Shown: positions 18,202 through 27,231 of the stretch, piece after piece
Position numbering within the stretch: position 1 is the first letter of the stretch
How the letters are laid out: each line of letters starts with the position of its first letter
Assembly (NCBI RefSeq): GCF_003336675.1
Contig: NZ_QPII01000008.1
Coordinates: forward strand, 80,314 to 144,313
Reading direction: 5' to 3'
Length of the DNA stretch: 64,000 bases
Source of the DNA: Billgrantia montanilacus
GTDB taxonomy: Bacteria > Pseudomonadota > Gammaproteobacteria > Pseudomonadales > Halomonadaceae
Notes under the pieces: generated by a model
What the model was told of the DNA's origin: nothing
Database searches by the model: none
What the model saw: only the letters and a program-made list of their open reading frames with translations
Position numbers and translations under genes: made by a program

Positions 18202-19374
18202 CTATTCTGTGTTGCTTACGTCATAAACACATTTCCCCGCCACGAACGTCTGCTGGGGCTGAAGTTCGCTGTCGAGTAGCGTCACATCGGCGTCGAAGCC
18301 GATAGCGATACGTCCCTTTGTGGCGTGTAAACCGAGTACCCGGGCCACGTTCGTGGAAATCAGTCCCAAAGCGGCTTCGAGCGGCAGCACACTTTCACGA
18401 ACGAGGCGTTGCCAATCCGCAATCAGTGTCGTGTTCCTGGCTACCTTCATTCCCAGGTATGTCCCGTTGGCATCGAATTCAGGCAAGCTGCCATTGCAGT
18501 CGGAACTCATGGTGATGCGCTCGGGGGGGACGCCGAGCTTCAGTAACCGAGACACCGCATCAAAGGCAGAAAGGCCGTCGCCGGCATCTTCAAAGGCGGT
18601 GACATCGACACTTGCGTTGAACGCCAGCGCGTAGTCCGCGGCTTCCTCGAGCAAGGCAGGGTGGCGATTTACATGGGTGGGGATGACTTGGTCGGCGGGA
18701 ATCTCGGTCTCGGATAGCAATCTGCGTAGCGGTTCCAGTCCTCGCTTACCGTCACCGATATGGAAGTGGCAGATACCCCGCTTGCCGGCCAGCATGGCGC
18801 CAACGCGAGTATCACTGACGATCCGTTCGATTTCATCCTGGCGTGGCTGGCTAGAACGATGGTCCGAGATGGCGATCTCACCCAGGCCGATGACTTCAGG
18901 AATCCAGGCCAGGTCGCGCTGAATGTCGCCGGTCAGCGTGGGAGGCGGAACGCGATACGCGCCGGTATACATGAAGGCCGATATGCCTTCGGCACCAAGC
19001 CCACGTACCTTTGCCAGCAGGTCTGCCGGGGAGCGGCTGATGCTGTCGGTGCCAAGCACACCCACCACTGTGCCAATTCCCATCGCCGCGATGTCCCGGG
19101 CTGTAATTTCCGGGCAGCGGGTACCGCAACCGCCTTCGCCCCCGCCTCCGGTGACATGCACATGCTGATCGATGAAGGCGGGAACGGCGATAAGATGACG
19201 CGCCTCCACCACCTCGATCGGCCAGCCCTTGGGGAGGTCAAGGTCGCTTCCCAAGGCTGTGATTTTTCCCCCCGCCATGAGGATATCGGTTTGCTCGAGC
19301 CGCTCGGGTGAATAAATTGCGCCGACGCGCAACAGCATCATGAGGCCGGGTTTAGATACTTCTTCGGGGCTCAT
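18202..19374 (-). CDS. iadA: Isoaspartyl dipeptidase (beta-aspartyl peptidase)
   Basis: The 390-residue protein is an amidohydrolase of the IadA family. The HxH metal motif is at 71-73 (DQHVHVTGGGGEGG), AISDHRSS at 168-175, then CHFHIGDGKRGL, PTHVNRHP and SSDCNGSLPEFD. It would split beta-aspartyl dipeptides, such as the beta-Asp-Arg released from cyanophycin, into free amino acids in the cytoplasm. The start overlaps the cphA stop (ATGA), so it is the last gene of a cphB-cphA-iadA operon. Against E. coli IadA as I remember it, the carboxylated-lysine position is Glu166 here (GLGEIAISD), a variant that may define a subfamily. Confidence 0.9.
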   Translation of the reverse strand: MSPEEVSKPGLMMLLRVGAIYSPERLEQTDILMAGGKITALGSDLDLPKGWPIEVVEARHLIAVPAFIDQHVHVTGGGGEGGCGTRCPEITARDIAAMGIGTVVGVLGTDSISRSPADLLAKVRGLGAEGISAFMYTGAYRVPPPTLTGDIQRDLAWIPEVIGLGEIAISDHRSSQPRQDEIERIVSDTRVGAMLAGKRGICHFHIGDGKRGLEPLRRLLSETEIPADQVIPTHVNRHPALLEEAADYALAFNASVDVTAFEDAGDGLSAFDAVSRLLKLGVPPERITMSSDCNGSLPEFDANGTYLGMKVARNTTLIADWQRLVRESVLPLEAALGLISTNVARVLGLHATKGRIAIGFDADVTLLDSELQPQQTFVAGKCVYDVSNTE

Positions 19375-22007
19375 GGTCGGCCACCCGCGTCGCCCGTTGG
19401 GGTATCCGGCAGGAACCGGCGCCCCCGCAGGCGCTCGGTGGCGCTATTGATGTCATCGATCAGCAGTACCAAGAGATCGCCCTCCCTGGCCTCATCGAAC
19501 GCCCTGTCGACGGCGTGACGTTCTTTCATGATTACCTCGACTCGGCAGGTGCCGGGTACGGATTCCGCTCCAGCACGCAATAAGCCGACGGCCTCGCCAT
19601 CGGGGCGGCCTCGCGGGTCGGTTTCACAAAGCAAGAGGATGTCATGCATGCTGGCAAGCTGGGCTCCCAGGTCATACAGATCCTCGTCACGACGGTTACC
19701 CGGGGCGCTGGCCACGCTGATGCGCCGCTGCGCTGGGATTCGGCTCACGAGTTCGCTCAGGGCTTTCAGCGCCGGCACATTATGGGCGTAGTCGATCAAC
19801 ACTTTAATATCGCCGGCGTCGATAAAATTGGTGCGTCCCGGATTCTGCCCCGGCGTCGGGTGGAACGTCTGCAGGCCCAATTGGATATCGGCAATAGTTA
19901 GCCCCAGGGCATAGGCCGCAGCGCTGGCGGCAAGGGCATTGGAAATATTGAAACGGGCATGGCCCTCGAAGGTAATAGGGGTATCCACCACCGAAATGAT
20001 GGAGGCTTCGACATTGCCTTGGCGCATCACGATGCACTCGTCATGAACCGTGAAAGCGATCCCATGGTCTTGCACATGCTGACGGACAGGCTCTGACTCG
20101 GGATCCAGGGAAAAGTAGATCACGTCACCTCTGGCCCATTCCCTGCTCGCCAGCACGCGCGGATCGTCGGCATTGAGCACGGCCGTTCCTTTCGGGTGGA
20201 CCGCGTCGATCACCACGGCCTTGCAGCGTGCCAGCTCATCCAGGGTATGGACGTCGTTCTCCCCCAGGTGATCGCTCTCGATGTTCAGCAGCACCCCGAC
20301 CTGGCATTCATCGAAGCCCAGCCCGCGACGCATGATTCCGCCTCGTGCGACTTCCAGCACGGCATACTCTACGGTTGGCTCGCGAAGTACGGTCGTGGCC
20401 GCCTGTGGCCCGCTGTAATCCCCTCGCATGATGGTATGGTTGTCGATCTCGATGGCGCCAGTGCAGGCCGTGCCGACACTGCGTCCGGCCTGTCGGAGCA
20501 AGTGCGAGATCAAACGTACCGTTGTGGTTTTTCCATTGGTACCGGTCACCGCAACGATGGGTATTCGCCCGGTGTCCTCGCTATCGGGAAAAAGCATCTC
20601 GATGACGTGCTGACCGACATCCCGGCCCGTGCCATGGGTCGGTGAAATATGCATGCGAAACCCCGGTCCCGCGTTGACTTCGACCACTGCGGCTGACTGT
20701 TCATCCAGGGGTATGGTCAGCGTCTCGGCGAGCAGGTCGATGCCGATGATATCCAATCCAATCAGGCGGGCGATGCGCTCTGCCGTGTACTTCACTTCGG
20801 GGTGGACATCGTCGGTGACGTCCGTGGCAGTGCCCCCGGTGCTCAGGTTCGCCGTGGACTTAAGATAGATGACTTCGCCATTCGCGATGACACTCTCCAA
20901 GGTCAGATTCTGCTGCGCTATCAGCCGATGGGAATGCTCGTCCATCTGAATCTGTGTCAGCAGGTTTTCATGGCCGATACCGCGACGTGGGTCCTGGTTT
21001 TCCCTGTCGATCAGCGCCTGCAGCGTCGCTGCACCATCGCCCACCACATGGGCCGGGCGCCGTCTGGCGGCGGCGACGAGCTTGCCATTGACCACTAGCA
21101 GCCTGTGATCCTCTCCCTTGACGAAGCTCTCGACCATGACCGTCGAGTTGTGGCGAAAGGCAATGGTGAACGCCTCCCGCAACGCCGGGTCGTCGGTGAT
21201 GTCCGTGCTGACACCGCGGCCGTGATTGCCGATAAGCGGTTTTACGACAACGGGATAGCCGATATCGAGAGCGGCCTCGAGCGCCTCATCGATCGAATGG
21301 CAAATGTGGCCACGCGGTACGGGAATGCCGGCCTCGCCGAGCACTTGCTTGGTCCAGTGCTTGTCATCGGCGATGCCGTGGCTGATCAGGCTCGTGCGGC
21401 AAGTCACCGTCGCCTGGATCCGTTGCTGACGGCAGCCGTGCCCCAATTGAACATAGCTGCTGTTTTCATCGAGGCGAGCACAGGGAATCCTTCGGCGCTT
21501 GGCGGCATCCACGATCGATGCCGTGGATGGTCCCAGCATATGCGCGTCGCGCACCTGCTTGAGGCGGGCCACCACCGCGGGGATATCGATTGTGTCGCCA
21601 TTGAAGAGCCGGGCGACGATATCGACGGCTTCCACGCCGGCCGCCAGACCGCAGGCTTCGTCGCGGTAACGATAGACGACGTTATAGATGCCGGTATCGT
21701 AGGAATCGACCGTCTTGCCGTAACCCACCGAAAAGCCGATCAGATTCTGCAGTTCGATCGCCACATGCTCTACCACATGGCCGGCCCAGGTGCCCCGCTC
21801 GAGTCGTTCGAGAAAACCGCCGGCCCTCCCGACCGAACAGCGATGTTCGTATAGGGTCGGAAGAAGGTCGGTGATGCGCTCTGCGATGCCAGGAACGGTA
21901 TCGCTCGGTCGCTCCTCGAGCTCACCGATGTCCAGACGCATGAAGATTGCCGGATAGCGGCTGTAGTAATTCGGGCCGCGTAGCGCCCGGTGCTCGAGGA
22001 TATTCAT
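19371..22007 (-). CDS. cphA: Cyanophycin synthetase
   Basis: The 878-residue enzyme makes multi-L-arginyl-poly-L-aspartate from Asp, Arg and ATP. The N-terminal CphA domain (residues 1-160) is followed by an ATP-grasp domain (about 215-475, with YPVVVKPLIGNHGRGVS and VVEVNAGPGFRMHISPTHG). A Mur-ligase-like domain follows, with P-loop VTGTNGKTTT at about 487-496, GGIMRRGLGFD and NLLNIESDHLGENDV-like segments. Length is normal for CphA1. It lies 5 nt after cphB and overlaps iadA. GAGGTAA precedes the start. The operon couples polymer synthesis with both degradation steps, implying a nitrogen/carbon reserve cycle. Confidence 0.96.
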   Translation of the reverse strand: MNILEHRALRGPNYYSRYPAIFMRLDIGELEERPSDTVPGIAERITDLLPTLYEHRCSVGRAGGFLERLERGTWAGHVVEHVAIELQNLIGFSVGYGKTVDSYDTGIYNVVYRYRDEACGLAAGVEAVDIVARLFNGDTIDIPAVVARLKQVRDAHMLGPSTASIVDAAKRRRIPCARLDENSSYVQLGHGCRQQRIQATVTCRTSLISHGIADDKHWTKQVLGEAGIPVPRGHICHSIDEALEAALDIGYPVVVKPLIGNHGRGVSTDITDDPALREAFTIAFRHNSTVMVESFVKGEDHRLLVVNGKLVAAARRRPAHVVGDGAATLQALIDRENQDPRRGIGHENLLTQIQMDEHSHRLIAQQNLTLESVIANGEVIYLKSTANLSTGGTATDVTDDVHPEVKYTAERIARLIGLDIIGIDLLAETLTIPLDEQSAAVVEVNAGPGFRMHISPTHGTGRDVGQHVIEMLFPDSEDTGRIPIVAVTGTNGKTTTVRLISHLLRQAGRSVGTACTGAIEIDNHTIMRGDYSGPQAATTVLREPTVEYAVLEVARGGIMRRGLGFDECQVGVLLNIESDHLGENDVHTLDELARCKAVVIDAVHPKGTAVLNADDPRVLASREWARGDVIYFSLDPESEPVRQHVQDHGIAFTVHDECIVMRQGNVEASIISVVDTPITFEGHARFNISNALAASAAAYALGLTIADIQLGLQTFHPTPGQNPGRTNFIDAGDIKVLIDYAHNVPALKALSELVSRIPAQRRISVASAPGNRRDEDLYDLGAQLASMHDILLLCETDPRGRPDGEAVGLLRAGAESVPGTCRVEVIMKERHAVDRAFDEAREGDLLVLLIDDINSATERLRGRRFLPDTPTGDAGGRP

Positions 22008-22012
22008 TGCGC

Positions 22013-22858
22013 TTACCTCTCCGCCAGGATGGCTTTGAGTTCGTCGGCGACGAGATAGCGTCGTGCATCAATATCGAACCCATGGCCACTGACCATGGCA
22101 TGCAGGATCATGTTCTCGACGGCGACCGGCTCACCCATGGCCAGTTCCGCGATATTGGAGCTCGCCAGATCCCGGCTATCGATGATGATGACGTGCCCCG
22201 GCCCGATGGCTTCCAGGATACGGTTCGGATGAACGATGACAGCAGCATCCTCACCAATGCCGACACCCAGCTGCTCCGGGTTGCTGGCACCCACTTCCAT
22301 TAGGCGCGTGAATCGCCCCCGCTCGAGAAAGTGGCTGTCGATGATCATCCCGCGAACGAAGCCCAGTCCGAAACTCATGTTGACCGCCCCCTTGCGCAAG
22401 GCGTCTGCCGCCGCACCGTTATAGATCATGGTGCCTGGCATGGCTGCGGCGCCGGCGCTAGTTCCTGCCACGACGGCGCCGGCCTTCAAGCGTTCGCGGA
22501 TGGCTCGAAGTGTGGCTGAGCCGCCAAAAATATTGGTCAGGCGAAGCTGGTCTCCCCCGGTAAAGAAAATCACGCCGCTTCGTTGAATAAGCCGGACATT
22601 GTCGGCATCGGCGGCTTGTTGGCGATCCTGGATGTCCAGCGCATGGACCTGGCTTGCCCCCAAACGAGAGAAAGCCGCTTCGTAGCAGGGCAAGAGCTGT
22701 TCAGGAATGCTACTGGCCGTGGCGATGATGGCGACTTCGTCACTGTCTTCGGGGGCGAGCTCGAAAACTCGTCGAAGGATGGCGAGTTCGGAGGTCTTGT
22801 CCTCGGCACCGCCAATGGCCACGATGTGACCGGAAGCGGTGGGGTAGTGTGAAGTCAT
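22013..22858 (-). CDS. cphB: Cyanophycinase
   Basis: The 281-residue protein is a serine peptidase of family S51. It has IVAIGGAEDK at the start, FFTGGDQLRL, the nucleophile motif AGTSAGAAAM with Ser134, and FVRGMIIDSHFLERGRFTRLM. It cleaves cyanophycin to beta-Asp-Arg dipeptides, which IadA, encoded two genes downstream, can hydrolyse. It is the first gene of the minus-strand cphBA-iadA operon and is divergent from the ATP-grasp gene, with about 350 bp between the starts. Length matches cytoplasmic CphB; no signal peptide is visible. Confidence 0.94.
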   Translation of the reverse strand: MTSHYPTASGHIVAIGGAEDKTSELAILRRVFELAPEDSDEVAIIATASSIPEQLLPCYEAAFSRLGASQVHALDIQDRQQAADADNVRLIQRSGVIFFTGGDQLRLTNIFGGSATLRAIRERLKAGAVVAGTSAGAAAMPGTMIYNGAAADALRKGAVNMSFGLGFVRGMIIDSHFLERGRFTRLMEVGASNPEQLGVGIGEDAAVIVHPNRILEAIGPGHVIIIDSRDLASSNIAELAMGEPVAVENMILHAMVSGHGFDIDARRYLVADELKAILAER

Positions 22859-23210
22859 ATTCCATTCGCCGCCCAGCGGCGCTTTTTGAGGAACGCTGAA
22901 ACGTTACCGATACCGGCAATGTCGTATCGCGTGATTTTTTAACCCGAGTCTTCACTTATAACAGCTGGAAACCACCCTAGCCAGATTAATAATGGACCCT
23001 TGGCCTGACTAAATCCCTCCTGTGGAACAGTGGAGCTCCTGCTCACTTGCGTATTGGCCAAGCGCAGCAACGATAAACCGCTATGCTTCGATAAACGGCC
23101 TTCCCCATGCATGGCCCGTAGGTCAGGACGGCAAGCGCCATACCTGCCTGCTACCCGTTGTACCGCGACTGCGAGGACTGTGTCAGCTGAGCTTGCGCCA
23201 GGAGGCGATC
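22859..23210. promoter_or_regulatory. Divergent promoter region between cphB and the ATP-grasp gene
   Basis: This stretch of about 350 bp separates two divergent start codons and must contain promoters for both units. It includes an AT-richer stretch near 22,930-22,990. I find no recognisable operator, riboswitch or ArgR-type palindrome by eye. Short open frames within it look spurious. Confidence 0.4.
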
Positions 23211-24512
23211 ATGAGCGACCGGAATATTTTTGTTGTCGGGCTGGATGAACACAATCGTAAACGGCTCGAGCATTTACGTGGAGCTGAGAATTACCAGTTT
23301 CATGGCGTGATCGAGCCAGAGGAAGTCAATGATACGGAAATATTTCCTATCGAAGACATGCTGTCCAGAGCCGAAACCCAGCTGAAAGAATTTAGAGAGC
23401 CTATCGATGCCATCGTTGGCTACATGGATTTTCCAGTCTCGACCATGCTGCCGCTGCTCTGCGAGCGGCTTGGGACGCGTTCTACCAGTCTAGAAAGCTT
23501 GCTCAAATGCGAGCACAAGTATTGGAGTCGGCTCGTTCAGCATGAGGTGATGGCCGATTATATCCCTCGCTTTACCGCCTTCGACCCCTTCGACGCCCAG
23601 GCACTTCAGCATATAGGTGAGGCGGGACTGTATTTTCCCTTCTTCGTCAAACCCATCAAATCCTCAGGTTCGAGATTGGGATTTCGCATCGAAAGCCCCG
23701 AAGACTTCGCCCATGCCGTCGCGCGGTTATGTGAAGGAATCGGGACGATTTCAGAACCGTTCAATTACGTGCTGGAGCACGCCAACCTGCCAGATGACGT
23801 ACGCTCGGTCGATGGTGGCCACTGCATGGCGGAAGAGATCATCGGCGGTTGGCAATGTACGGTCGAGGGTTACGTGTTCCAAGGAGACGTTGTTCCTTAT
23901 GGCATTGTCGATTCGATTCGCTATCCGCAAGTCCTGAGCTTTTTCTATTATCGTTATCCGTCCCGCCTGCCTTCTTCCATTCAGGAAAAAATGCAGGAGC
24001 TGACTCGCCAAGTCATGGCCCATATCGGCTATGACAATGCTGCTTTCAACATCGAATATTTCTGGGACGAAGTGCAAGATCGCATCTGGCTGCTGGAGAT
24101 CAATACCCGCATTGCACAGTCGCATTGCGATCTGTTCGAAAAGGTCGATGGAATCAGCCATCAGCAAGTGACGGTAGATCTGGCTCTTGGGCAGTTGCCA
24201 GACATGCCTTACCGTCAAGGGGCATTCAAGGTCGCAGCGAAATTCTTCTATCGGGTATTCTTTGTCGATGCCACCGTCAGCCAAGTACCGAGTGCCGAGG
24301 AGATCGAGACACTGCAGCAAGCCTTTCCCGGCACCATGATCACGGTACAGGTCGAGATCGGTATGCGCTTGTCATCTCTGCCCGAGCAAGACAGCTACAG
24401 CTACGCCCTGGCTTACGTGTGGATGGGTGCAGACGACGATCTCGCACTGGAAGAGAACTACGCACGCCTTGCCGAGCAGCTTAATTTTGCGTTCGAGGAC
24501 ATCGTCGGCTGA
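23211..24512 (+). CDS. ATP-grasp ligase of unknown substrate
   Basis: The 433-residue protein has an ATP-grasp fold. It shows a lysine-bearing strand in FFVKPIKSSGSRLGFRI, EEIIGGWQCTVEGYVFQG, and a metal-binding ending ...WLLEINTRIAQSHCDLFEKVDG with the E-x-N pattern. Relatives ligate amino acids or small acids through acyl phosphates. The ATG at 23211 follows an ideal CCAGGAGG; the upstream frame is spurious. It is divergent from the cyanophycin operon and 59 nt before a CocE/S15 hydrolase, so the pair may form a build-and-cleave system related to Asp/Arg peptides. That link is inference; I do not recognise the exact family. Confidence 0.75.
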   Translation: MSDRNIFVVGLDEHNRKRLEHLRGAENYQFHGVIEPEEVNDTEIFPIEDMLSRAETQLKEFREPIDAIVGYMDFPVSTMLPLLCERLGTRSTSLESLLKCEHKYWSRLVQHEVMADYIPRFTAFDPFDAQALQHIGEAGLYFPFFVKPIKSSGSRLGFRIESPEDFAHAVARLCEGIGTISEPFNYVLEHANLPDDVRSVDGGHCMAEEIIGGWQCTVEGYVFQGDVVPYGIVDSIRYPQVLSFFYYRYPSRLPSSIQEKMQELTRQVMAHIGYDNAAFNIEYFWDEVQDRIWLLEINTRIAQSHCDLFEKVDGISHQQVTVDLALGQLPDMPYRQGAFKVAAKFFYRVFFVDATVSQVPSAEEIETLQQAFPGTMITVQVEIGMRLSSLPEQDSYSYALAYVWMGADDDLALEENYARLAEQLNFAFEDIVG

Positions 24513-24571
24513 CGTGTTCTCGTCGTGGCAATGAATGTAAGAAACCCAATTACGAAAATGGGAGCAGGGTC

Positions 24572-26614
24572 ATGCATATCGTCAACGATTTTCCCCGCGA
24601 CGTGCAGGAGGAGGAAGGTTGGATCACGCTGGCCGATGGCTGCCGGCTGGGCATACGCATCTGGCGCCCGGTGGATGCCGAGAGTGATCCGGTACCGGCA
24701 ATCCTCGAATACCTGCCTTATCGCAAACGAGACCTGACGGCGATGCGTGACGCTCAGACGCACGCTTATTGGGCCGGCCACGGCTACGCCGGGGTTCGTG
24801 TAGACATCCGTGGCAGTGGCGAATCGGACGGCGTGCTGACCGACGAATACCTGCAGCAGGAACTGGACGATGGCGTCGAAATCCTGCACTGGCTGGGTCA
24901 GCAATCCTGGTGTACCGGTGATGTCGGCATGATCGGCATCTCCTGGGGCGGGTTCAACGGCCTGCAAATTGCGGCACTGCAGCCGCCCGAGCTGAAGGCC
25001 GTCATCACGCTGTGCTCGACCGACGATCGCTACGCCGATGATGTCCACCACATGGGTGGCTGCCTGCTTGGCGACAACCTGTCATGGGCCTCGACCATGT
25101 TCGATGGCAATACCTGCCCACCCGACCCGCTGTTGGTTGGTGAGCGTTGGCGGGACATGTGGCTGGAGCGCCTTGAGCATAGTGGGCTCTGGCTGGCTAC
25201 CTGGCTGCAGCATCAGCGTCGCGACGACTACTGGAAGCATGGCTCGGTTTGCGAGGACTTCTCACGCATTCGCTGCCCCGTCTATGCCATCAGCGGCTGG
25301 GCAGACGGATATTGCAACGCCGTGTTTCGGTTGCTCGCGGGGCTCGACGTGCCACGCAAGGGCCTGGTTGGCCCTTGGGCGCACATGTATCCCTATCATG
25401 GTGTTCCGGGGCCGGCCATCGGTTTTTTGCAGGAATCACTACGCTGGTGGGACTATTGGTTGAAGGGCAAAGAAACGGGCATCATGGACGAGCCGATGCT
25501 GCGTGTATGGATGCAGGAATCGGTTCCGCCGTCGGCCCGCTACGAGGTACGACCGGGGCGCTGGGTTGCCGAACCGAGCTGGCCATCACCGCGGATCGAA
25601 TCGAAGCACTTCCGTTTCACCAGTGGTCATGACCTGCTGCCGGCCCCCCAGAGTCCCACGGCTTGCGTATCGGGCGACGATGTTCCTCTTTCCGTTCGTT
25701 CGCCGCTATCGGTAGGGCTGTATGCTGGCAAGTGGTGTTCCTACAATGCCCCGCCGGACCTGCCTCACGATCAACGCGACGAGGACGGCGGCTCGCTGAT
25801 ATTCCAGACGGCACGGCTCGAACAGGACATCGAGATTTGCGGACAACCCGTTGTCGAGCTCGAGATCGAAGCCGATCAGCCGGTGGCGATGGTGGCGCTA
25901 CGGCTCAGCGATATTGCCGATGACGATAAGGCGACCCGGATTTCCTATGGCCTGCTGAACCTGACCCACCGTGACAGTGACGAATTTCCCCAGCCTCTGG
26001 AGCCCGGCAAGCGTTATCACGTGCGCGTTCCGCTTAAACACATCGCGCATAATTTTCCCGTGGGCAACGCTATACGCCTCTCGCTTTCGACCAGTTACTG
26101 GCCGCTGGCCTGGCCGTCGCCAGTTCCCGTCAAGTTGACGGTGCACCCTGTCGGCTGCCGATTGATCCTGCCATGCCGCGAGCCCCAGCCTCGGGAAGAA
26201 GAGGCACTGCCCCAATTTAGCCCGCCGGAGGCAGCACCGCCCCTGGCGGTTACCGTGATACAGCCGAGCCAGGAGGCGTGGCGAGTGATACGTGACCTGG
26301 CCAATGACCAGACGACACTCGAAGTCATCAATGACCAAGGTACCTTTCGTCTCGATGACATCGAGCTGGAACTCTCGGCACGGGTCGTCGAGCGCTATAC
26401 TTATGCCTACGGCAATTACGACAGCCTGAGCGGCTGGACCGAGTGGGAGCGTACTTTCCGACGCGGCGGCTGGGAAGTGCGCAGTGTGACGCGTACATTG
26501 ATGACGTCCAACGCAGCAAGTTTTCGGCTGCGTGCCACGATGGATGCCTTTGAGGGTGATAGCCGGGTTTTCTCTAAGAGTTGGGATGAGGAAATCCCGC
26601 GCGACCTTGTTTGA
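24572..26614 (+). CDS. CocE/NonD (S15-type) alpha/beta hydrolase
   Basis: The 680-residue protein matches the X-Pro dipeptidyl-peptidase/cocaine esterase family. It has an alpha/beta hydrolase domain with nucleophile elbow IGISWGGF (Ser124), DIRGSGESDG before it, ISGWADGYCNAVF and GPWAHMYPYHG supplying the Asp and His regions, then a C-terminal jelly-roll domain (LYAGKWCSYNAPPDLPHDQRDEDGG onward). Typical length is about 570-680. No signal peptide is seen, so a cytoplasmic peptidase or amidase is likely. It follows the ATP-grasp gene by 59 nt in one apparent operon. The substrate is unknown; an acyl-Arg or Asp-derived peptide is only a guess from context. Confidence 0.85.
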   Translation: MHIVNDFPRDVQEEEGWITLADGCRLGIRIWRPVDAESDPVPAILEYLPYRKRDLTAMRDAQTHAYWAGHGYAGVRVDIRGSGESDGVLTDEYLQQELDDGVEILHWLGQQSWCTGDVGMIGISWGGFNGLQIAALQPPELKAVITLCSTDDRYADDVHHMGGCLLGDNLSWASTMFDGNTCPPDPLLVGERWRDMWLERLEHSGLWLATWLQHQRRDDYWKHGSVCEDFSRIRCPVYAISGWADGYCNAVFRLLAGLDVPRKGLVGPWAHMYPYHGVPGPAIGFLQESLRWWDYWLKGKETGIMDEPMLRVWMQESVPPSARYEVRPGRWVAEPSWPSPRIESKHFRFTSGHDLLPAPQSPTACVSGDDVPLSVRSPLSVGLYAGKWCSYNAPPDLPHDQRDEDGGSLIFQTARLEQDIEICGQPVVELEIEADQPVAMVALRLSDIADDDKATRISYGLLNLTHRDSDEFPQPLEPGKRYHVRVPLKHIAHNFPVGNAIRLSLSTSYWPLAWPSPVPVKLTVHPVGCRLILPCREPQPREEEALPQFSPPEAAPPLAVTVIQPSQEAWRVIRDLANDQTTLEVINDQGTFRLDDIELELSARVVERYTYAYGNYDSLSGWTEWERTFRRGGWEVRSVTRTLMTSNAASFRLRATMDAFEGDSRVFSKSWDEEIPRDLV

Positions 26615-26727
26615 GTGCTGGAGTGCTGCGAACAGTTAACGTTTTTTCGAGAGGATAGGTAACGTTTTTCATGAGAGGGGGCGCTGCCCCCCTGAGCAGG
26701 GGCCGTTGTTGCGCAATTCAATCCAAG
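26615..26727. other. Gap with a short direct repeat and GC hairpin
   Basis: After the hydrolase stop there is an imperfect direct repeat of about 18 nt (TAACGTTTTTTCGAGAGG and TAACGTTTTTCATGAGAGG, within 26,637-26,684). A hairpin GGGGGC-GCT-GCCCCC lies near 26,680-26,696 without a T-tract. No gene is seen. The hairpin may end hydrolase transcription. Confidence 0.4.
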
Positions 26728-26866
26728 AAAAAGCCCGGCCGCGGGGGCCGGGCGAATCTTTGACGCTTCCTTATCAACCTATCTTGGGAATCCTTCCCAA
26801 GCCTCCTTGGTTTCTGAGCGTTCCGTCGCTCGGCCTTCCATGTTGGGCTTTCCCTTGCCCTGTACA
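26728..26866 (-). ncRNA. CsrB/RsmZ-like small RNA 1
   Basis: On the minus strand about 140 nt contain seven GGA motifs, several displayed in hairpin loops. The clearest is CTTGGGAA-GGA-TTCCCAAG (26,783-26,801), an 8-bp stem with a GGA loop. Others are GAGCG-ACGGAA-CGCTC and GGGC-AAGGGAAA-GCCC. The RNA ends in a strong terminator, GCCCGGCC...GGCCGGGC followed by five T, at 26,753-26,728. This is the signature of RNAs that titrate CsrA/RsmA. The 5' end near 26,866 is estimated from a GCTACTTTG -10-like element. A half GacA box (CTTACA) lies upstream. Confidence 0.75.
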
Positions 26867-26983
26867 TACAAAGTAGCAGCCAAGAGCCGATACCGAATTA
26901 ACCTGTGATATAAAATCATGTAAGAAATCGTCGATTTAATGCTACGAATGGTTAGCGCCGAGGTCAGCCAGATACGGGAAACG

Positions 26984-27160
26984 AAAAAGCCCGGCCTTTC
27001 GGCCGGGCTGGATCTTCGCTTCCTTACATCCACCTCGGGCATCCTTCCGCCCCGAGCATCCCTGGATAGTCGAGTCTTCCTGACCCGGTCGTCCCTGGCT
27101 GAGCCTCCGTGCTCAGTACGCCTTCACTGTGCCAACTGTGTCGGCCCTCCGACGTTAACC
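26984..27160 (-). ncRNA. CsrB/RsmZ-like small RNA 2
   Basis: This is a second minus-strand RNA of about 175 nt with nine GGA motifs. They sit in hairpins such as CTCGGG-loop-CCCGAG (27,034-27,056; loop contains GGAAGGA in the RNA) and TGAGC-ACGGAG-GCTCA. The 3' end resembles RNA 1: TAAGGAAGCG shortly before the terminator AGCCCGGCC-GAAA-GGCCGGGCT and five T (27,009-26,984). The 5' end is estimated at about 27,160. The tandem pair with a shared 3' design indicates duplication. Predicted role: sequestering CsrA/RsmA under Gac control. Confidence 0.78.
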
Positions 27161-27197
27161 TGCGGCAAGTAGCGTGTAAGACATTGCCGATAGAATT

Positions 27198-27215
27198 TGT
27201 AGGAAATAGCCTACA
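27198..27215 (-). promoter_or_regulatory. GacA/UvrY-type upstream activating box
   Basis: TGTAGG-N6-CCTACA is an 18-bp palindrome of the same design as the GacA box TGTAAG-N6-CTTACA that precedes rsmY/rsmZ/csrB genes. It differs by one symmetrical change per half. It lies about 45 nt upstream of the estimated start of small RNA 2. Confidence 0.6.
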
Positions 27216-27231
27216 AGGGCCTCGTTTCAGC

